This document shows, piece after piece, positions 44,205 to 53,162 of a DNA stretch of 64,000 bases; within the stretch, counting starts at the first letter, position 1; each line of letters opens with the position of its first letter. The notes under the pieces are model-generated. The model had not been told where the DNA came from, searched no databases, and saw only the letters and a program-made list of their open reading frames with translations. The stretch comes from an uncultured Campylobacter sp. (GTDB lineage: Bacteria; Campylobacterota; Campylobacteria; Campylobacterales; Campylobacteraceae). The translations under genes were made by a program, and so were the position numbers. The stretch spans positions 121,088-185,087 of the forward strand of contig NZ_CAKZTI010000036.1 in NCBI RefSeq assembly GCF_937921625.1. Direction: 5' to 3'.

Positions 44205-45428
44205 ATGAGATTTATCGTTATATTGTTTTTGGTGGTCGGCGGCTGTTTTGGAGGCAATATAACCGACTTTCAAAGCTTGGAAAAATTTATCAAAGACGGG
44301 CAAGCAAAAGGATATTTTCCTAAAAAGATTTTAGTGACGCAAGGATTTGATACCACCGTATTAGAAGACGTGAGTTTAAATTTTAGCAAAACCATATATT
44401 GGGATATAAATTCTCGCTGCAACCAAAACGCAGACGAGATCATTATAGCCGAAAGCGATATGAGGCACTCTATAGTTTGCCCCGGAAATAACAACGTCTA
44501 TATTTTGACGGGCGGCAGAAGCGATGTGGAAGACCCATGGGGAAACGATATCTTCGTAATGGGCGAGAACGATGATAAAATTTCAAAAAGCTGGGGTACA
44601 AATATATTTATCTTCGGTAAAAGATGGGGGCATGATAAGATAGAAATCGGCGATTCTAGGATAAATCCGGCGTCAAACCCTGAATACAAAAACGAATTTC
44701 CTTACGAGTTTAGCCACTTTTTCATCTTTGATAGCGGGATTAAAAAGGATGATTTAGTTTTTAACTTTAACAAGATAATAAATTTAAAAACAAACGACTC
44801 TATAGAACTTACGGATTTAAATGGTATAAATTTGATTTTTAAAGACGAGCCGGGTAAATACTACGGTACAAATTCATTAAAGGAGATTTACGACAAAAAC
44901 TTTTTCGTTACACCTAAGACTGAAGAGAGTTTGAGTATAGATGAGATACAAACGTTGCTTCACAAAACGGCATATTCAGACAACGCCGAAGATGCTAAAA
45001 AATACTGCAAAATGGGCGGCGATCCGAATTTTAAAGGTCATGAAAATACCACTCCCATCGAAATGGCGGTAATGTTAGGTAGCGAAAATTCGCTTCGCGC
45101 GATGCTAGAGTGCGCAAAAAGACTGACCGATAACGCAATGATGATGAGCGTATTCGGAAGCCAACACGACGATGAGAAGAGTTTTAGGCTCGTAAAGCTT
45201 TTGGAAAAATACGGCGGAAATTTTAAAGCAAAGGATAGGGATGGCTGCTCCATGGTAAATTATGCGGCAAGTTCTCATAGTCTAGAAATCGTAAAATATC
45301 TAGTAGAAAGAGGCGCCGATCCAAAAGCTAGATGTTCTCATAACCAAAGCGTAACTCCATCGGATTGGGCAAGGAAAAACGAGGATAAAAGAGTATATGA
45401 GTATCTAAAAAGCCTAGAAGCTAAATAA
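44205..45428 (+). CDS. exported two-domain protein with C-terminal ankyrin repeats
   Basis: The signal peptide MRFIVILFLVVGGCFGG could be a lipoprotein signal (VGGC). Residues about 50-220 form an unusual beta-rich domain with repeating strands of the type N-x-(I/V)-x-(I/F)-x-G (NNVYILTGGRSD, GNDIFVMGENDDK, GTNIFIFGKRWGHDK). This recalls a calcium-binding beta-roll or beta-helix. Three ankyrin repeats lie in residues 255-400 (TPIEMAVMLGSENSLRAMLE; FRLVKLLEKYGGNFKAKDRDG; VNYAASSHSLEIVKYLVERGADPKA). Codons are AT-rich. The combination suggests a periplasmic or surface protein of unknown role. Confidence 0.75.
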   Translation: MRFIVILFLVVGGCFGGNITDFQSLEKFIKDGQAKGYFPKKILVTQGFDTTVLEDVSLNFSKTIYWDINSRCNQNADEIIIAESDMRHSIVCPGNNNVYILTGGRSDVEDPWGNDIFVMGENDDKISKSWGTNIFIFGKRWGHDKIEIGDSRINPASNPEYKNEFPYEFSHFFIFDSGIKKDDLVFNFNKIINLKTNDSIELTDLNGINLIFKDEPGKYYGTNSLKEIYDKNFFVTPKTEESLSIDEIQTLLHKTAYSDNAEDAKKYCKMGGDPNFKGHENTTPIEMAVMLGSENSLRAMLECAKRLTDNAMMMSVFGSQHDDEKSFRLVKLLEKYGGNFKAKDRDGCSMVNYAASSHSLEIVKYLVERGADPKARCSHNQSVTPSDWARKNEDKRVYEYLKSLEAK

Positions 45429-45741
45429 AAGGTATGCTAAATGGCCTTTTATCACCTGCTTTAAATCAGCGCGATAAAATTATTGGCATTTTTTGATGCT
45501 GATAGCAAGACACAGCAAGCTTTATGATATCGATTTGGCTTATGGCTGCAACGACGGAACTTATTTATGTGCCATCTAGAATGGGCGGCATATCGGACTC
45601 TCTAGAGCACCAAGATTTACGGCTATGCCAAAAAGCTTTAAGTTTTCGGCGAAAATTTTATTTTGCATTATTTTTGTTGAAATTATATAATTTAATCCAA
45701 AATTTATATACACTTCGCTATCATCTCATTCTCAATTTCGC
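45429..45741. other. 310-base gene-free region before tRNA-Glu
   Basis: Short coding-like scraps in different frames (for example one ending YDIDLAYGCNDGTYLCAI near 45585) hint at a decayed gene, but nothing can be assigned. A TATAAT at 45686-45691 could belong to the tRNA promoter. Confidence 0.4.
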
Positions 45742-45816
45742 GGCCCACTCGTCTAGTGGTTAGGACGCTGGCCTCTCACGCCGGTAACAGGAGTTCAAAT
45801 CTCCTGTGGGTCACCA
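45742..45816 (+). tRNA. tRNA-Glu (anticodon CTC)
   Basis: Acceptor GGCCCAC (45742-45748) pairs with GTGGGTC (45806-45812) with one G-T pair, followed by A and an encoded CCA. The D arm is GTCTAGTGGTTAGGAC. The anticodon stem CTGGC/GCCGG encloses the loop CTCTCAC, so the anticodon is CTC, reading GAG. The T arm is CAGGAGTTCAAATCTCCTG. It stands alone in an intergenic space. Confidence 0.95.
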
Positions 45817-45995
45817 TTTCATCACTTAAAATCAATTAAAATTTTCTATCATTCAGCTGTCTGCCCTTGAAATTTAAGACCTCATTTGATTTTTGAGTAT
45901 TTTGATTAAAATTTCATCATATTTTTACCGAGGCTAATTGCTCTAGAATTAAAGTCGCGCGAATTAAAATTTAGATCAAATTGTAAAATTCACGG

Positions 45996-46421
45996 CTAAA
46001 TCCTACCGCTACTTATATTTTCAAGATTACGCAGCCTGTTCCAGTTTTGTTCGTTTTGTAAATTTCTCATGTTCTGTCGCTGCTGCATCTGCTCCAGTTG
46101 CTGCTGTGCTTGCTGTTGCATTAGGCTTTGCTGCGTGGCGATATATTGCTCCTGTGCTCTTTGCTGTGCTTGCGCGCTGTCCGCTCTGAATGAATTAAGC
46201 GTATCTTGCGATACCGCTTGCTTTTGCGCTGTCTGCGCGACTTCGGCGTCAATCTTTTGCCGCTTCGCGCAGCGGTTTAGCTGCTCCTTGCTTAGCGGGT
46301 TTGCGACATCGCATCTGCTCGCGTCCGCCAAGAATGGAGCTTCCTCGTCGCCCTGCGGGAGCAGCGAGCAACCGCCAAGCAAGACGACCAAAATAAGGGA
46401 AGGGAAAAATTTTAACTTCAT
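45996..46421 (-). CDS. Gln-rich lipoprotein
   Basis: This is a 141-residue lipoprotein precursor. The signal ends in the lipobox LGGC, so Cys18 would be acylated after Lgt action. The mature N-terminus has a short CDVANPLSKEQLNRC element with two further cysteines. From about residue 70 it is a long Gln-rich helix (QQSLMQQQAQQQLEQMQQRQ), probably a coiled coil. No known family. It resembles small conserved Campylobacter lipoproteins. Confidence 0.75.
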   Translation of the reverse strand: MKLKFFPSLILVVLLGGCSLLPQGDEEAPFLADASRCDVANPLSKEQLNRCAKRQKIDAEVAQTAQKQAVSQDTLNSFRADSAQAQQRAQEQYIATQQSLMQQQAQQQLEQMQQRQNMRNLQNEQNWNRLRNLENISSGRI

Positions 46422-46460
46422 AGCCGCCTCTTAAATTTTATTTTTAATTCCCGACCGCCG

Positions 46461-47450
46461 CTAATCCGCGCCCTTTGCGAGGTCGAATCCGCACTGCGCT
46501 ACAAGCGCCTTATCGCTTGCGATGCTATCGCCGGTGGTGGTTAGGAAATTGCCCGTAAGCGCCGAGTTGATACCGCATCCAAGCGCTGTGCGCACGTGCT
46601 CGCCCAAATTTCGCCTGCCGCCTGCGAAGCGCAGATACGCGCGCGGCAAGATGAAGCGGTAGATCGCGATTGATTTTAAAATTTCATCGTGCGCTAGCGG
46701 CGCGGCGTTTTGCAGCGGAGTGCCCTTGATCGGGGTCAGGATATTGATCGGCACGGAGCTAACGCCCAGTTCTCGCAGCTGCAGCGCCATATCGATGCGA
46801 TCCTCCATATTTTCGCCCAGCCCGAAAATCCCGCCGCTACATACGTCAAGCCCCACGGCACGGCAATTCTCTATAGTTTGGATGCGGTCGTCGTAGCTGT
46901 GCGTCGTGCAGATCTGCGGATAAAATTTTCGCGAAGTCTCGAGATTGTGATGATAGGTCTGCACGCCGCTTGCTTTAAGCAGCGCTAGCGCGGGCTTTGA
47001 GGCGATTCCCAGTGAGGCGCACAGATGCAGCCGCGTTTCGCTTCGCAGCCGCTCATAGATCTCGCAGTATGCCCCTAGATCGGAGTTTTTTTGAGAAATT
47101 CCGCGCCCGCTGGCGACGAGCGAGAAGCGGTGCGTCTGCTCGGCTTCGTTTGCAAGCGCGGCGCTTAGCACCTGCTGTTCGCTCAAAATTCCGTAAGTCT
47201 CGCAGCCCGTGTTAAAATGCGCCGACTGCGCGCAGTATTTGCAGTCCTCGCTACAGCGCCCCGATTTTACGTTTATGATCGTGCAGAGATTAAATTTATC
47301 ACCGCAAAACTCGCGCCTGATCTCATCCGCCGCCGCAAAAAGCGCGCCCAAATCCTCGCATCGCGCCAGCTCTAGCGCCTGCTCCTTCGCAATCTCGCAG
47401 CCGCCTATCACGCGATCTTTCAGCTCGGAAATATAAAATTTGTCTATCAA
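46461..47450 (-). CDS. bioB: biotin synthase
   Basis: BioB is the radical-SAM enzyme that inserts sulfur into dethiobiotin. The [4Fe-4S] motif is CSEDCKYC (Cys66, Cys70, Cys73). The second-cluster ligands and substrate residues lie in HHNLETSR, CSGGIFGLGE and RFAGGRRNLGE. The start is TTG at 47450, which gives MIDKFYISELKDRVIGG. The total is 329 residues. No other biotin gene is adjacent. Confidence 0.94.
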   Translation of the reverse strand: MIDKFYISELKDRVIGGCEIAKEQALELARCEDLGALFAAADEIRREFCGDKFNLCTIINVKSGRCSEDCKYCAQSAHFNTGCETYGILSEQQVLSAALANEAEQTHRFSLVASGRGISQKNSDLGAYCEIYERLRSETRLHLCASLGIASKPALALLKASGVQTYHHNLETSRKFYPQICTTHSYDDRIQTIENCRAVGLDVCSGGIFGLGENMEDRIDMALQLRELGVSSVPINILTPIKGTPLQNAAPLAHDEILKSIAIYRFILPRAYLRFAGGRRNLGEHVRTALGCGINSALTGNFLTTTGDSIASDKALVAQCGFDLAKGAD

Positions 47451-47780
47451 TACTTAGCCTTTTTGAAAAAAATGCGTAATTATACAATGCGAAATTTAAA
47501 GCAAAGCTCGCACGCGAAATTTGGCGTAGGAATTTTGCGCTAAAAATTTGCACGAAATTTTACGCTCTTCATGCGCCGCTTTTGTGTCTGCAGCTTTTAG
47601 GGACGGCTCGTCTGTGCGCTTGCGGCGGCACAAATTAAAATCGCTTAAAAGTCGCGATACGGTAAAATTTTACGCGTATTAAAAATAATAGCGAGCCGCT
47701 ACCTGCGACATCTGCGTGCGATTTATCGTTTTGAAATTTTATTTTGGCTAAAATTGCTACTTTAAATTTAAAGGCAAAAA
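47451..47780. other. 330-base gene-free spacer upstream of bioB and mnmG
   Basis: This is divergent spacing between bioB (minus) and mnmG (plus). It carries RAATTY words near 47490, 47515, 47555 and 47740, and no gene. Confidence 0.45.
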
Positions 47781-49673
47781 ATGAAATACGACGTTATCGT
47801 TGTGGGCGGCGGGCACGCGGGTATCGAGGCAAGCTTGGCCGCCGCAAAAATGGGCGCAAAGACACTGCTGATTACGATCTTGGCCGAACAGATCGGCGCT
47901 GCGAGCTGTAACCCCGCAATCGGCGGCCTTGCTAAGGGACATCTGGTAAAGGAGATCGACGCGTTGGGCGGTCAGATGGGGCTTACGGCGGATGTGTGCG
48001 GGCTGCAGTTTAGAATTTTAAACGAGAGCAAGGGCCCTGCGGTGCGCGGTTCGCGCGCTCAGATCGATATGGATGAATACCGCATCTACATGCGAAATTT
48101 GCTGCTAAACACGCAGGGGCTGGACGTGAGCCAGGAGATCGCGAGCGAAATTTTAACCTGCGAGCGAGGCGGCGAGCAGCGCATTTGCGGCGTTAAGACC
48201 CATCTTGGCAACGTTTATGAGACCGAGCATCTGATAATCACCGCAGGCACCTTTTTAAACGGGCTAATTCACGTAGGCGAAAACAAGCTGCAAGCAGGGC
48301 GCGTGGGCGAGCTAGCGAGCGTCGAGCTAGCCGAATCACTACGAAGCTTGGGGCTGCAAATGGGGCGGCTAAAGACCGGCACCTGCCCGAGGATCGATGC
48401 TAAGACGATCGATTTTAGCGTGCTTGAGCGCCAAGACGGCGACGCGGATCCGCACCCTTTCAGCTTTCGCAGCAAAAATTTTGCACCGAAGCAGCTTGCT
48501 TGCTTCATCGCTTATACGAACGAACGCACGCACGAGATCATCCGCGAAAATTTCGCCCGCGCACCGATGTTTACGGGGCAAATTTCAAGCACCGGCCCGC
48601 GCTACTGCCCGAGCATCGAGACTAAAATTTATGAATTCCCAAATCGAGACCGCCATCACGTCTTCGTCGAGCCGCAGACGCGTGAGGCTACGGAGTATTA
48701 CGTAAACGGGCTTTCTACGAGTTTGCCTTACGACGTGCAGATTGCGTTTTTGCGCACGATCAGAGGCTTTGAAAATGCTAAAATCGTCCGCCCGGGCTAT
48801 GCGATCGAGTACGATTTCATCGATCCTACCGAGCTTAAACACAGCCTCGAGACCAAAAAGATCCGCGGACTGTTTTTGGCAGGTCAGATCAACGGCACCA
48901 CCGGCTACGAGGAGGCCGCGGCGCAGGGGCTGATGGCGGGCATAAACGCCGTGCTTGATTTGCGCGGGCGGCAGCCTTTGATTTTGCGCAGGGATGAGGC
49001 GTATATTGGCGTTTTGATCGATGATCTCGTCACTAAAGGTACGAATGAGCCTTACCGAATGTTTACTTCGCGCGCGGAATTTCGCCTGCTACTGCGCGAG
49101 GGCAACGCCGTGCTGCGCCTGAGTGAATACGGCCGCGAGATCGGGCTTTTAGACGAGGCGAGCTACGAGCGGGCGCGCAAGTTTAAGCTTGACGTGGAGA
49201 GCGGAATGGAATTTTTGCTAAAAACGCAGATTACCCCTTCGAAACAGACGCTTGGCCTGCTGCAAAGTATCGGCGCAGAGCCCATTTCGCAAAGCTGTAG
49301 CTTGCAAAAAATCGCCTCTCAAAGCGGCTTTTCAAAGGCGGGCTTGCTTGCTCTGGCGCCGCATTTTGAGGGCTTTAGCGATGAGGTTTTGGATGAAATT
49401 TTAACGCAGTGCAAGTATCATTTCTACATCGCGATGCAGCGCGCCGAAGTTGAGAGGATGAAGGGGCTGCTTGGCGTCGCAATCCCGCCACAGATCGATT
49501 TTAGCAAGATCGGAGGGCTTAGCAACGAGATCGTGCAGAAGCTAAATCGCTTTGCGCCGCCGACGCTGTTTGCCGCGAGCGAGATCAGTGGCGTAACGCC
49601 CGCCGCGATCGATATTTTGCACATTTACATAAAACAAAATTTCGGCGATAAGCTTGGGATAAAGCGAGAATAG
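47781..49673 (+). CDS. mnmG: tRNA uridine-5-carboxymethylaminomethyl modification enzyme MnmG
   Basis: MnmG (GidA), with MnmE, installs cmnm5 at U34 of several tRNAs. The 630-residue FAD protein opens with VVGGGHAGIEASLAAAKMG. The conserved SCNPAIGGLAKGHLVKEIDALGG holds one catalytic cysteine. GTFLNGLIHVG, the second cysteine in KTGTCPRID, GQINGTTGYEEAAAQG, and a C-terminal helical MnmE-binding domain complete it. All motifs are intact. Confidence 0.97.
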   Translation: MKYDVIVVGGGHAGIEASLAAAKMGAKTLLITILAEQIGAASCNPAIGGLAKGHLVKEIDALGGQMGLTADVCGLQFRILNESKGPAVRGSRAQIDMDEYRIYMRNLLLNTQGLDVSQEIASEILTCERGGEQRICGVKTHLGNVYETEHLIITAGTFLNGLIHVGENKLQAGRVGELASVELAESLRSLGLQMGRLKTGTCPRIDAKTIDFSVLERQDGDADPHPFSFRSKNFAPKQLACFIAYTNERTHEIIRENFARAPMFTGQISSTGPRYCPSIETKIYEFPNRDRHHVFVEPQTREATEYYVNGLSTSLPYDVQIAFLRTIRGFENAKIVRPGYAIEYDFIDPTELKHSLETKKIRGLFLAGQINGTTGYEEAAAQGLMAGINAVLDLRGRQPLILRRDEAYIGVLIDDLVTKGTNEPYRMFTSRAEFRLLLREGNAVLRLSEYGREIGLLDEASYERARKFKLDVESGMEFLLKTQITPSKQTLGLLQSIGAEPISQSCSLQKIASQSGFSKAGLLALAPHFEGFSDEVLDEILTQCKYHFYIAMQRAEVERMKGLLGVAIPPQIDFSKIGGLSNEIVQKLNRFAPPTLFAASEISGVTPAAIDILHIYIKQNFGDKLGIKRE

Positions 49674-49803
49674 CATGCTAAAGCATAAAAGGCTCAATAA
49701 AGTAATTTTAAAATTTATAGTGAAAAATCTGGACGATATTTTAAAATATATTTCAGTTTGAACTAAAACTATGTTTTGATAATTATGCCAATAGTAAATT
49801 TAG

Positions 49804-49977
49804 ATTCATTGTCAAGAATTGCTCAAAAAATACTTTTTTTACATACAGTATGTCGCCGAAATTCTTTTTTATTCACTTCCCGGTTCAAAATTATTTCTCG
49901 AACAGCATAAATTAAAGGATTCGGTCGACAACATTTTGCTAAAATTGATAAGGGAAAATCCGCTTAACTTATCTTGA
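49804..49977 (+). pseudogene. remnant of a small regulator-like gene
   Basis: A frame of 57 codons without a start, ending at TGA 49975-49977, reads ...ELLKKYFFYIQYVAEILFYSLPG...KDSVDNILLKLIRENPLNLS. It looks like the helical C-terminal domain of a TetR-type regulator. Other frames upstream (from about 49740) also look coding in pieces (FELKLCFDNYANSKFRFIV). I infer a regulator gene broken by several frameshifts next to a decayed flavocytochrome cluster. The family assignment is weak. Confidence 0.4.
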
Positions 49978-50002
49978 GCCGTTTATATTTACAGAGGAGA
50001 TA

Positions 50003-50026
50003 AATCCGCCCCGAGCGAGGCGGATT
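50003..50026 (-). terminator. hairpin downstream of the NapC-like pseudogene
   Basis: AATCCGCC (50003-50010) pairs with GGCGGATT (50019-50026) over an 8-base loop, six bases past the stop of the minus-strand cytochrome remnant. Read on the minus strand it is followed by TATCTCCTCT, so it is only a moderate terminator. Confidence 0.5.
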
Positions 50027-50031
50027 AAAGA

Positions 50032-50561
50032 TTATTTTTCATTAGGCAAATACATCTTCCAGCTACTATCTACCTTCCAGTCTATCGGGTGACAAGACAT
50101 ACAAGTATTTAGCTTTTGCGGATGATGCACGGCGTGGCATGACTGACACTGTAGCATCTCATTGGCTTTATCGTGAGCGCCTTCGTGCGGGTTAGATAGG
50201 CCATAGTGCGCGGTCTTTTTTCTTATGTCGGCTATCTTATGACAGAGCTAGTGCACTGCTCGTTTTTAAAGCCCCTTTGTTTCGCCGGCATCTCAAAGTC
50301 GCCTGTTACATACATCCTGACCTCGTTTAGCTGCTCGCCTATGGTTGGCGTGTGGCAGTCGTGACATGTTACATTTGCGTCGTTATGCTTTTTAGCTAGC
50401 ATATCTCCTTTTGTAAAAGAATCGTACTCTGGCTGCATGTTGTGACATATGATACAAAATTCAGCCTTGTGGCTAGCGGCCTCTATTTGATGAAACGCTA
50501 TAAAACCGACGATAGCGGCTACTATTAGTCCTATTATCGTATATTTTCTTTTCTTGCTCAT
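50032..50561 (-). pseudogene. NapC/NrfH-type multihaem cytochrome c, frameshifted
   Basis: The start ATG (50561) has AAAGGAG upstream and overlaps the stop of the flavoprotein remnant (ATGA). The N-terminal anchor is YTIIGLIVAAIVGFIAFHQIEA. Haem motifs CIICH and CHDCH are in frame. A third motif should read CTSCH, but the DNA is TGCACTAGCTCTGTCAT (50238-50254), with two extra bases (CT) that shift the frame to an early stop. In the other frame the protein goes on sensibly through CQSCH and CMSCH to NEK and TAA at 50032. It would be a five-haem quinol-oxidising membrane cytochrome feeding the flavoprotein. Confidence 0.8.
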
Positions 50562-50935
50562 GCTTGTACTCCTTTTGCGTTTGCCGCAGCCTGATAGCCT
50601 GCTAAGCGTCCGTAGCATAGGCATGTTCCGTGGCTAGTGCCGGCTAAAACTACCGGATAGTCGCCCAAAAAAACGTCCGCCCATAACGTTACCGCAGGCA
50701 TAAAGTCTCGAAATTTCGTTATAGTCGGTATCTAGCACGTTTGCAGTGCTTGGCTCTACGGTGAAGCCGCCCATGACGATTAAGCTAGCACCTACGCCAA
50801 TCTTGCCAGCGTAAAGCCTATATTTATCGGTATTTCAACCGCATCTTTTAGAGTTTTTGTTTCTTTGAATTGTTTCTCAAACAAGGAAACGTTTTTTTGA
50901 TAAAAAGCGGTACAGTTTTCCAGAATTATTTTGCT
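50558..50935 (-). pseudogene. C-terminal remnant of a flavocytochrome c/fumarate-reductase-type flavoprotein
   Basis: Only the last 125 or so residues are recognisable. They include GKIGVGASLIVMGGFTV, VLDTDYNEISRLYACGNVMGGRFFG, and, in another frame, DYPVVLAGTSHGTCLCYGRLAGYQAAA, the FAD-domain end of periplasmic fumarate/urocanate-reductase-like flavoproteins. A frameshift sits at a 7-base homopolymer (50667-50673), and another near 50830. The N-terminal three quarters are missing. It lay upstream of the NapC-like gene with ATGA coupling, so the two once formed a quinol:acceptor reductase. Confidence 0.7.
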
Positions 50936-51166
50936 TTATAAAAAAGATTCTATGAAATTACTTTGGACTCATATCTAAAAATCTAGTTTATCTTGGTTTG
51001 GATTGGAAAATGACATTAATGCAATTTTGATATTTGATTTAACTAGTCTGATGTTTTGCTTAGACATTAAATTCAAAATAAGTATCTCAGTAATATTATG
51101 CGGTATAGTATAGGCTAAATTTAGCAAATTTTTGGTCGCCATTGCACACTTTTATCTTAAAAATTC

Positions 51167-51172
51167 TATAAT
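51167..51172 (+). promoter_or_regulatory. -10-like box directly before the sensor-kinase start
   Basis: TATAAT in AAATTCTATAATACC ends only seven bases before ATG 51179, with TTGCAC 18-19 bases upstream of it. If used, the transcript would be nearly leaderless. No ribosome site is visible before this ATG. Confidence 0.4.
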
Positions 51173-51178
51173 ACCGAA

Positions 51179-53162
51179 ATGAAATTCAAGCAAAATTATT
51201 TTTACATTTTATTAGTCGCCGTTGCTGTGGGATATTTTTATCTAGTTTTTACAAACTATGATGAGAACAAACAACAAACATACAACTCTGCCGTTTCAAG
51301 CCAGATAAAAACAGTGCAAAAATACAAAGCAATCATAAATGAGCGCATCGAACAACAAAAGCGACTGCTTGAGGAGACTGCTAAATTTATAGAGACAAAA
51401 GACTATATAAAAGACTATGCTACGATAAAAGGTGTGCTTTAGCATTGTTGCTAGAACGGGTAGCTTTTTAGCAGTCTATGCCGGATATCCGGATAGCTAC
51501 AGATTTGTCGCAAGTAACGAAATCGAGCCGCAATATAATTTCTCAGACCGCCCTTGGTTTGTAGCTGCAAAAGAGAGTATGACAACAAGCTTTACCGAGC
51601 CATATATCGACCGCCAGCTTGGCATCTACGTCATCTCTGTCTCAACGCCACTTATAAAAAATGGTAAATTTATAGGTGTTTTGACGGCTGACCTTGACTT
51701 TGAAATTTTTCAAAAAGAGCTTGCCGCACTCTTTCCGCTTGCAAATGGCTCAGCGTTTTTAATGGTAGATGGCAAAAATATTCTTGATCAAACAGAGCAA
51801 ATTTTAGACTTTTCAGGCGCTCAAACCAAAGAGATATTGCAAAAAATTTCAGTTAAAAAACGAGGAAACGAGCAAATTCTTATCAAAAATAAGCCTTATA
51901 TTTTTGTATATGATACGCTCGCAAATAGCAAATGGATGCTAGTTAGCGTGCTTGATGAGGGCATGATATACAGGCAAATCGACAAAAAAGCGCTAAAAGA
52001 TCTTGGTATTTTTTTGGCATTGGCATTTTTTGGTATTTGTGCCTTTGCTACTCTTTATGTGGCGCAGCGAAAATTTTATAAAAACAAGCATCTTTTAAAT
52101 CTTTTTGCCAAAAACCCAATAGGTGGGCTTGTCATCACAGATAAAGCTGGCAATATCGCCTTTATCAACAAAGAATTCGAGAAAATTTTCGGCCTAAAAT
52201 TTAAGGCAAATATCGGTAAAAATTTAAAAGAACTCTCTAGTATTTTTTGCTTGAATAAAACCACACAGAGTATATTTAGGCAAATCAGCAGCAACCCAAC
52301 CAAGAGCTTTAGCCTGACTTCAAAAAAGGGCGAGCTGTTTTATAAAACAGAGTTTTTGCCACTGCTTGACAAGCAAGGCGTATTTGAGGGTGTTTTTATC
52401 ATGTCGCACGATATCACGCATGAGGTGAGTTTGGAACAAAATAGGCAAAAACAAGAGCAAATTTTACTGCAAAACTCCAAAATGGCCGCACTTGGCGAGA
52501 TGATAAGCGTGATCTCACATCAATACAAGCAGCCTCTAAATACGCTTTTGCTTCTTGCAAGCGATACTCATGAGCTGTTAAGCGGCAAAAATGGCGATAA
52601 AATGGCACTAAAAAACATTGAAAATATACGTATGAATGTTGAGCTTATGAATGAAACTATCGATGTTTTTAGGGATTTTTACAAAGAGGATTTTTGCGAG
52701 AAAGAATTTGATCTAACCGACGTGCTAGATGATGTTTTATACATTTGCCGACCGCAGCTTCAAGTAAAAAATATCGAGTTACGCTTTACATACGACGAAG
52801 GCTCTTATAAGATCAAAAGCTATGCAAACTACATAAAACACGTGCTTATGAACCTTATCACAAATGCAAAAGATGAGCTGGTAAAGAAGGCAAAAAATAG
52901 AGAAAATTTCTCTCCTTATGTGGCTATAAATTTAAGCCAAGATGAGAGCAAATTTATTATTACTATCGAAGATAATGCAAATGGTGTAGATAGTGAGCTT
53001 TTAGATAAAATTTTTGAGCCGTTTTTTACTACAAAAGGCGACGATGGCACCGGTATGGGGCTTTATCTTTGCAAGCTTATTTTTGAGAAAAAACTACGTG
53101 GTGACATAAGGCTTGCAAATGCTAAAAATCCGACAAAATTTGAAATAGAGCTATTAAAATGA
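51179..53162 (+). pseudogene. Cache-domain sensor histidine kinase, broken by one frameshift
   Basis: The N-terminal 87 residues (membrane segment FYILLVAVAVGYFYLVF and the start of a periplasmic Cache domain) end at a TAG at 51440-51442, after ...ATIKGVL. The +1 frame continues seamlessly as SIVARTGSFLAVYAGYPD... An extra T in CTTTAGC explains the break. The rest is intact: Cache domain, second membrane segment, a PAS domain (GLVITDKAGNIAFINKEFEKIFG), the phosphorylatable His in VISHQYKQPL, the N box NLITNAKDEL, and a G box GDDGTGMGLYLCKL. It overlaps the response regulator gene by four bases. It is either a real loss or a sequencing error. Confidence 0.8.

Noticed and set aside
46069..46434. 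Cysteine-rich plus-strand frame over the lipoprotein gene
   Set aside because: The Cys runs are the complement of the Gln codons of the real lipoprotein gene.
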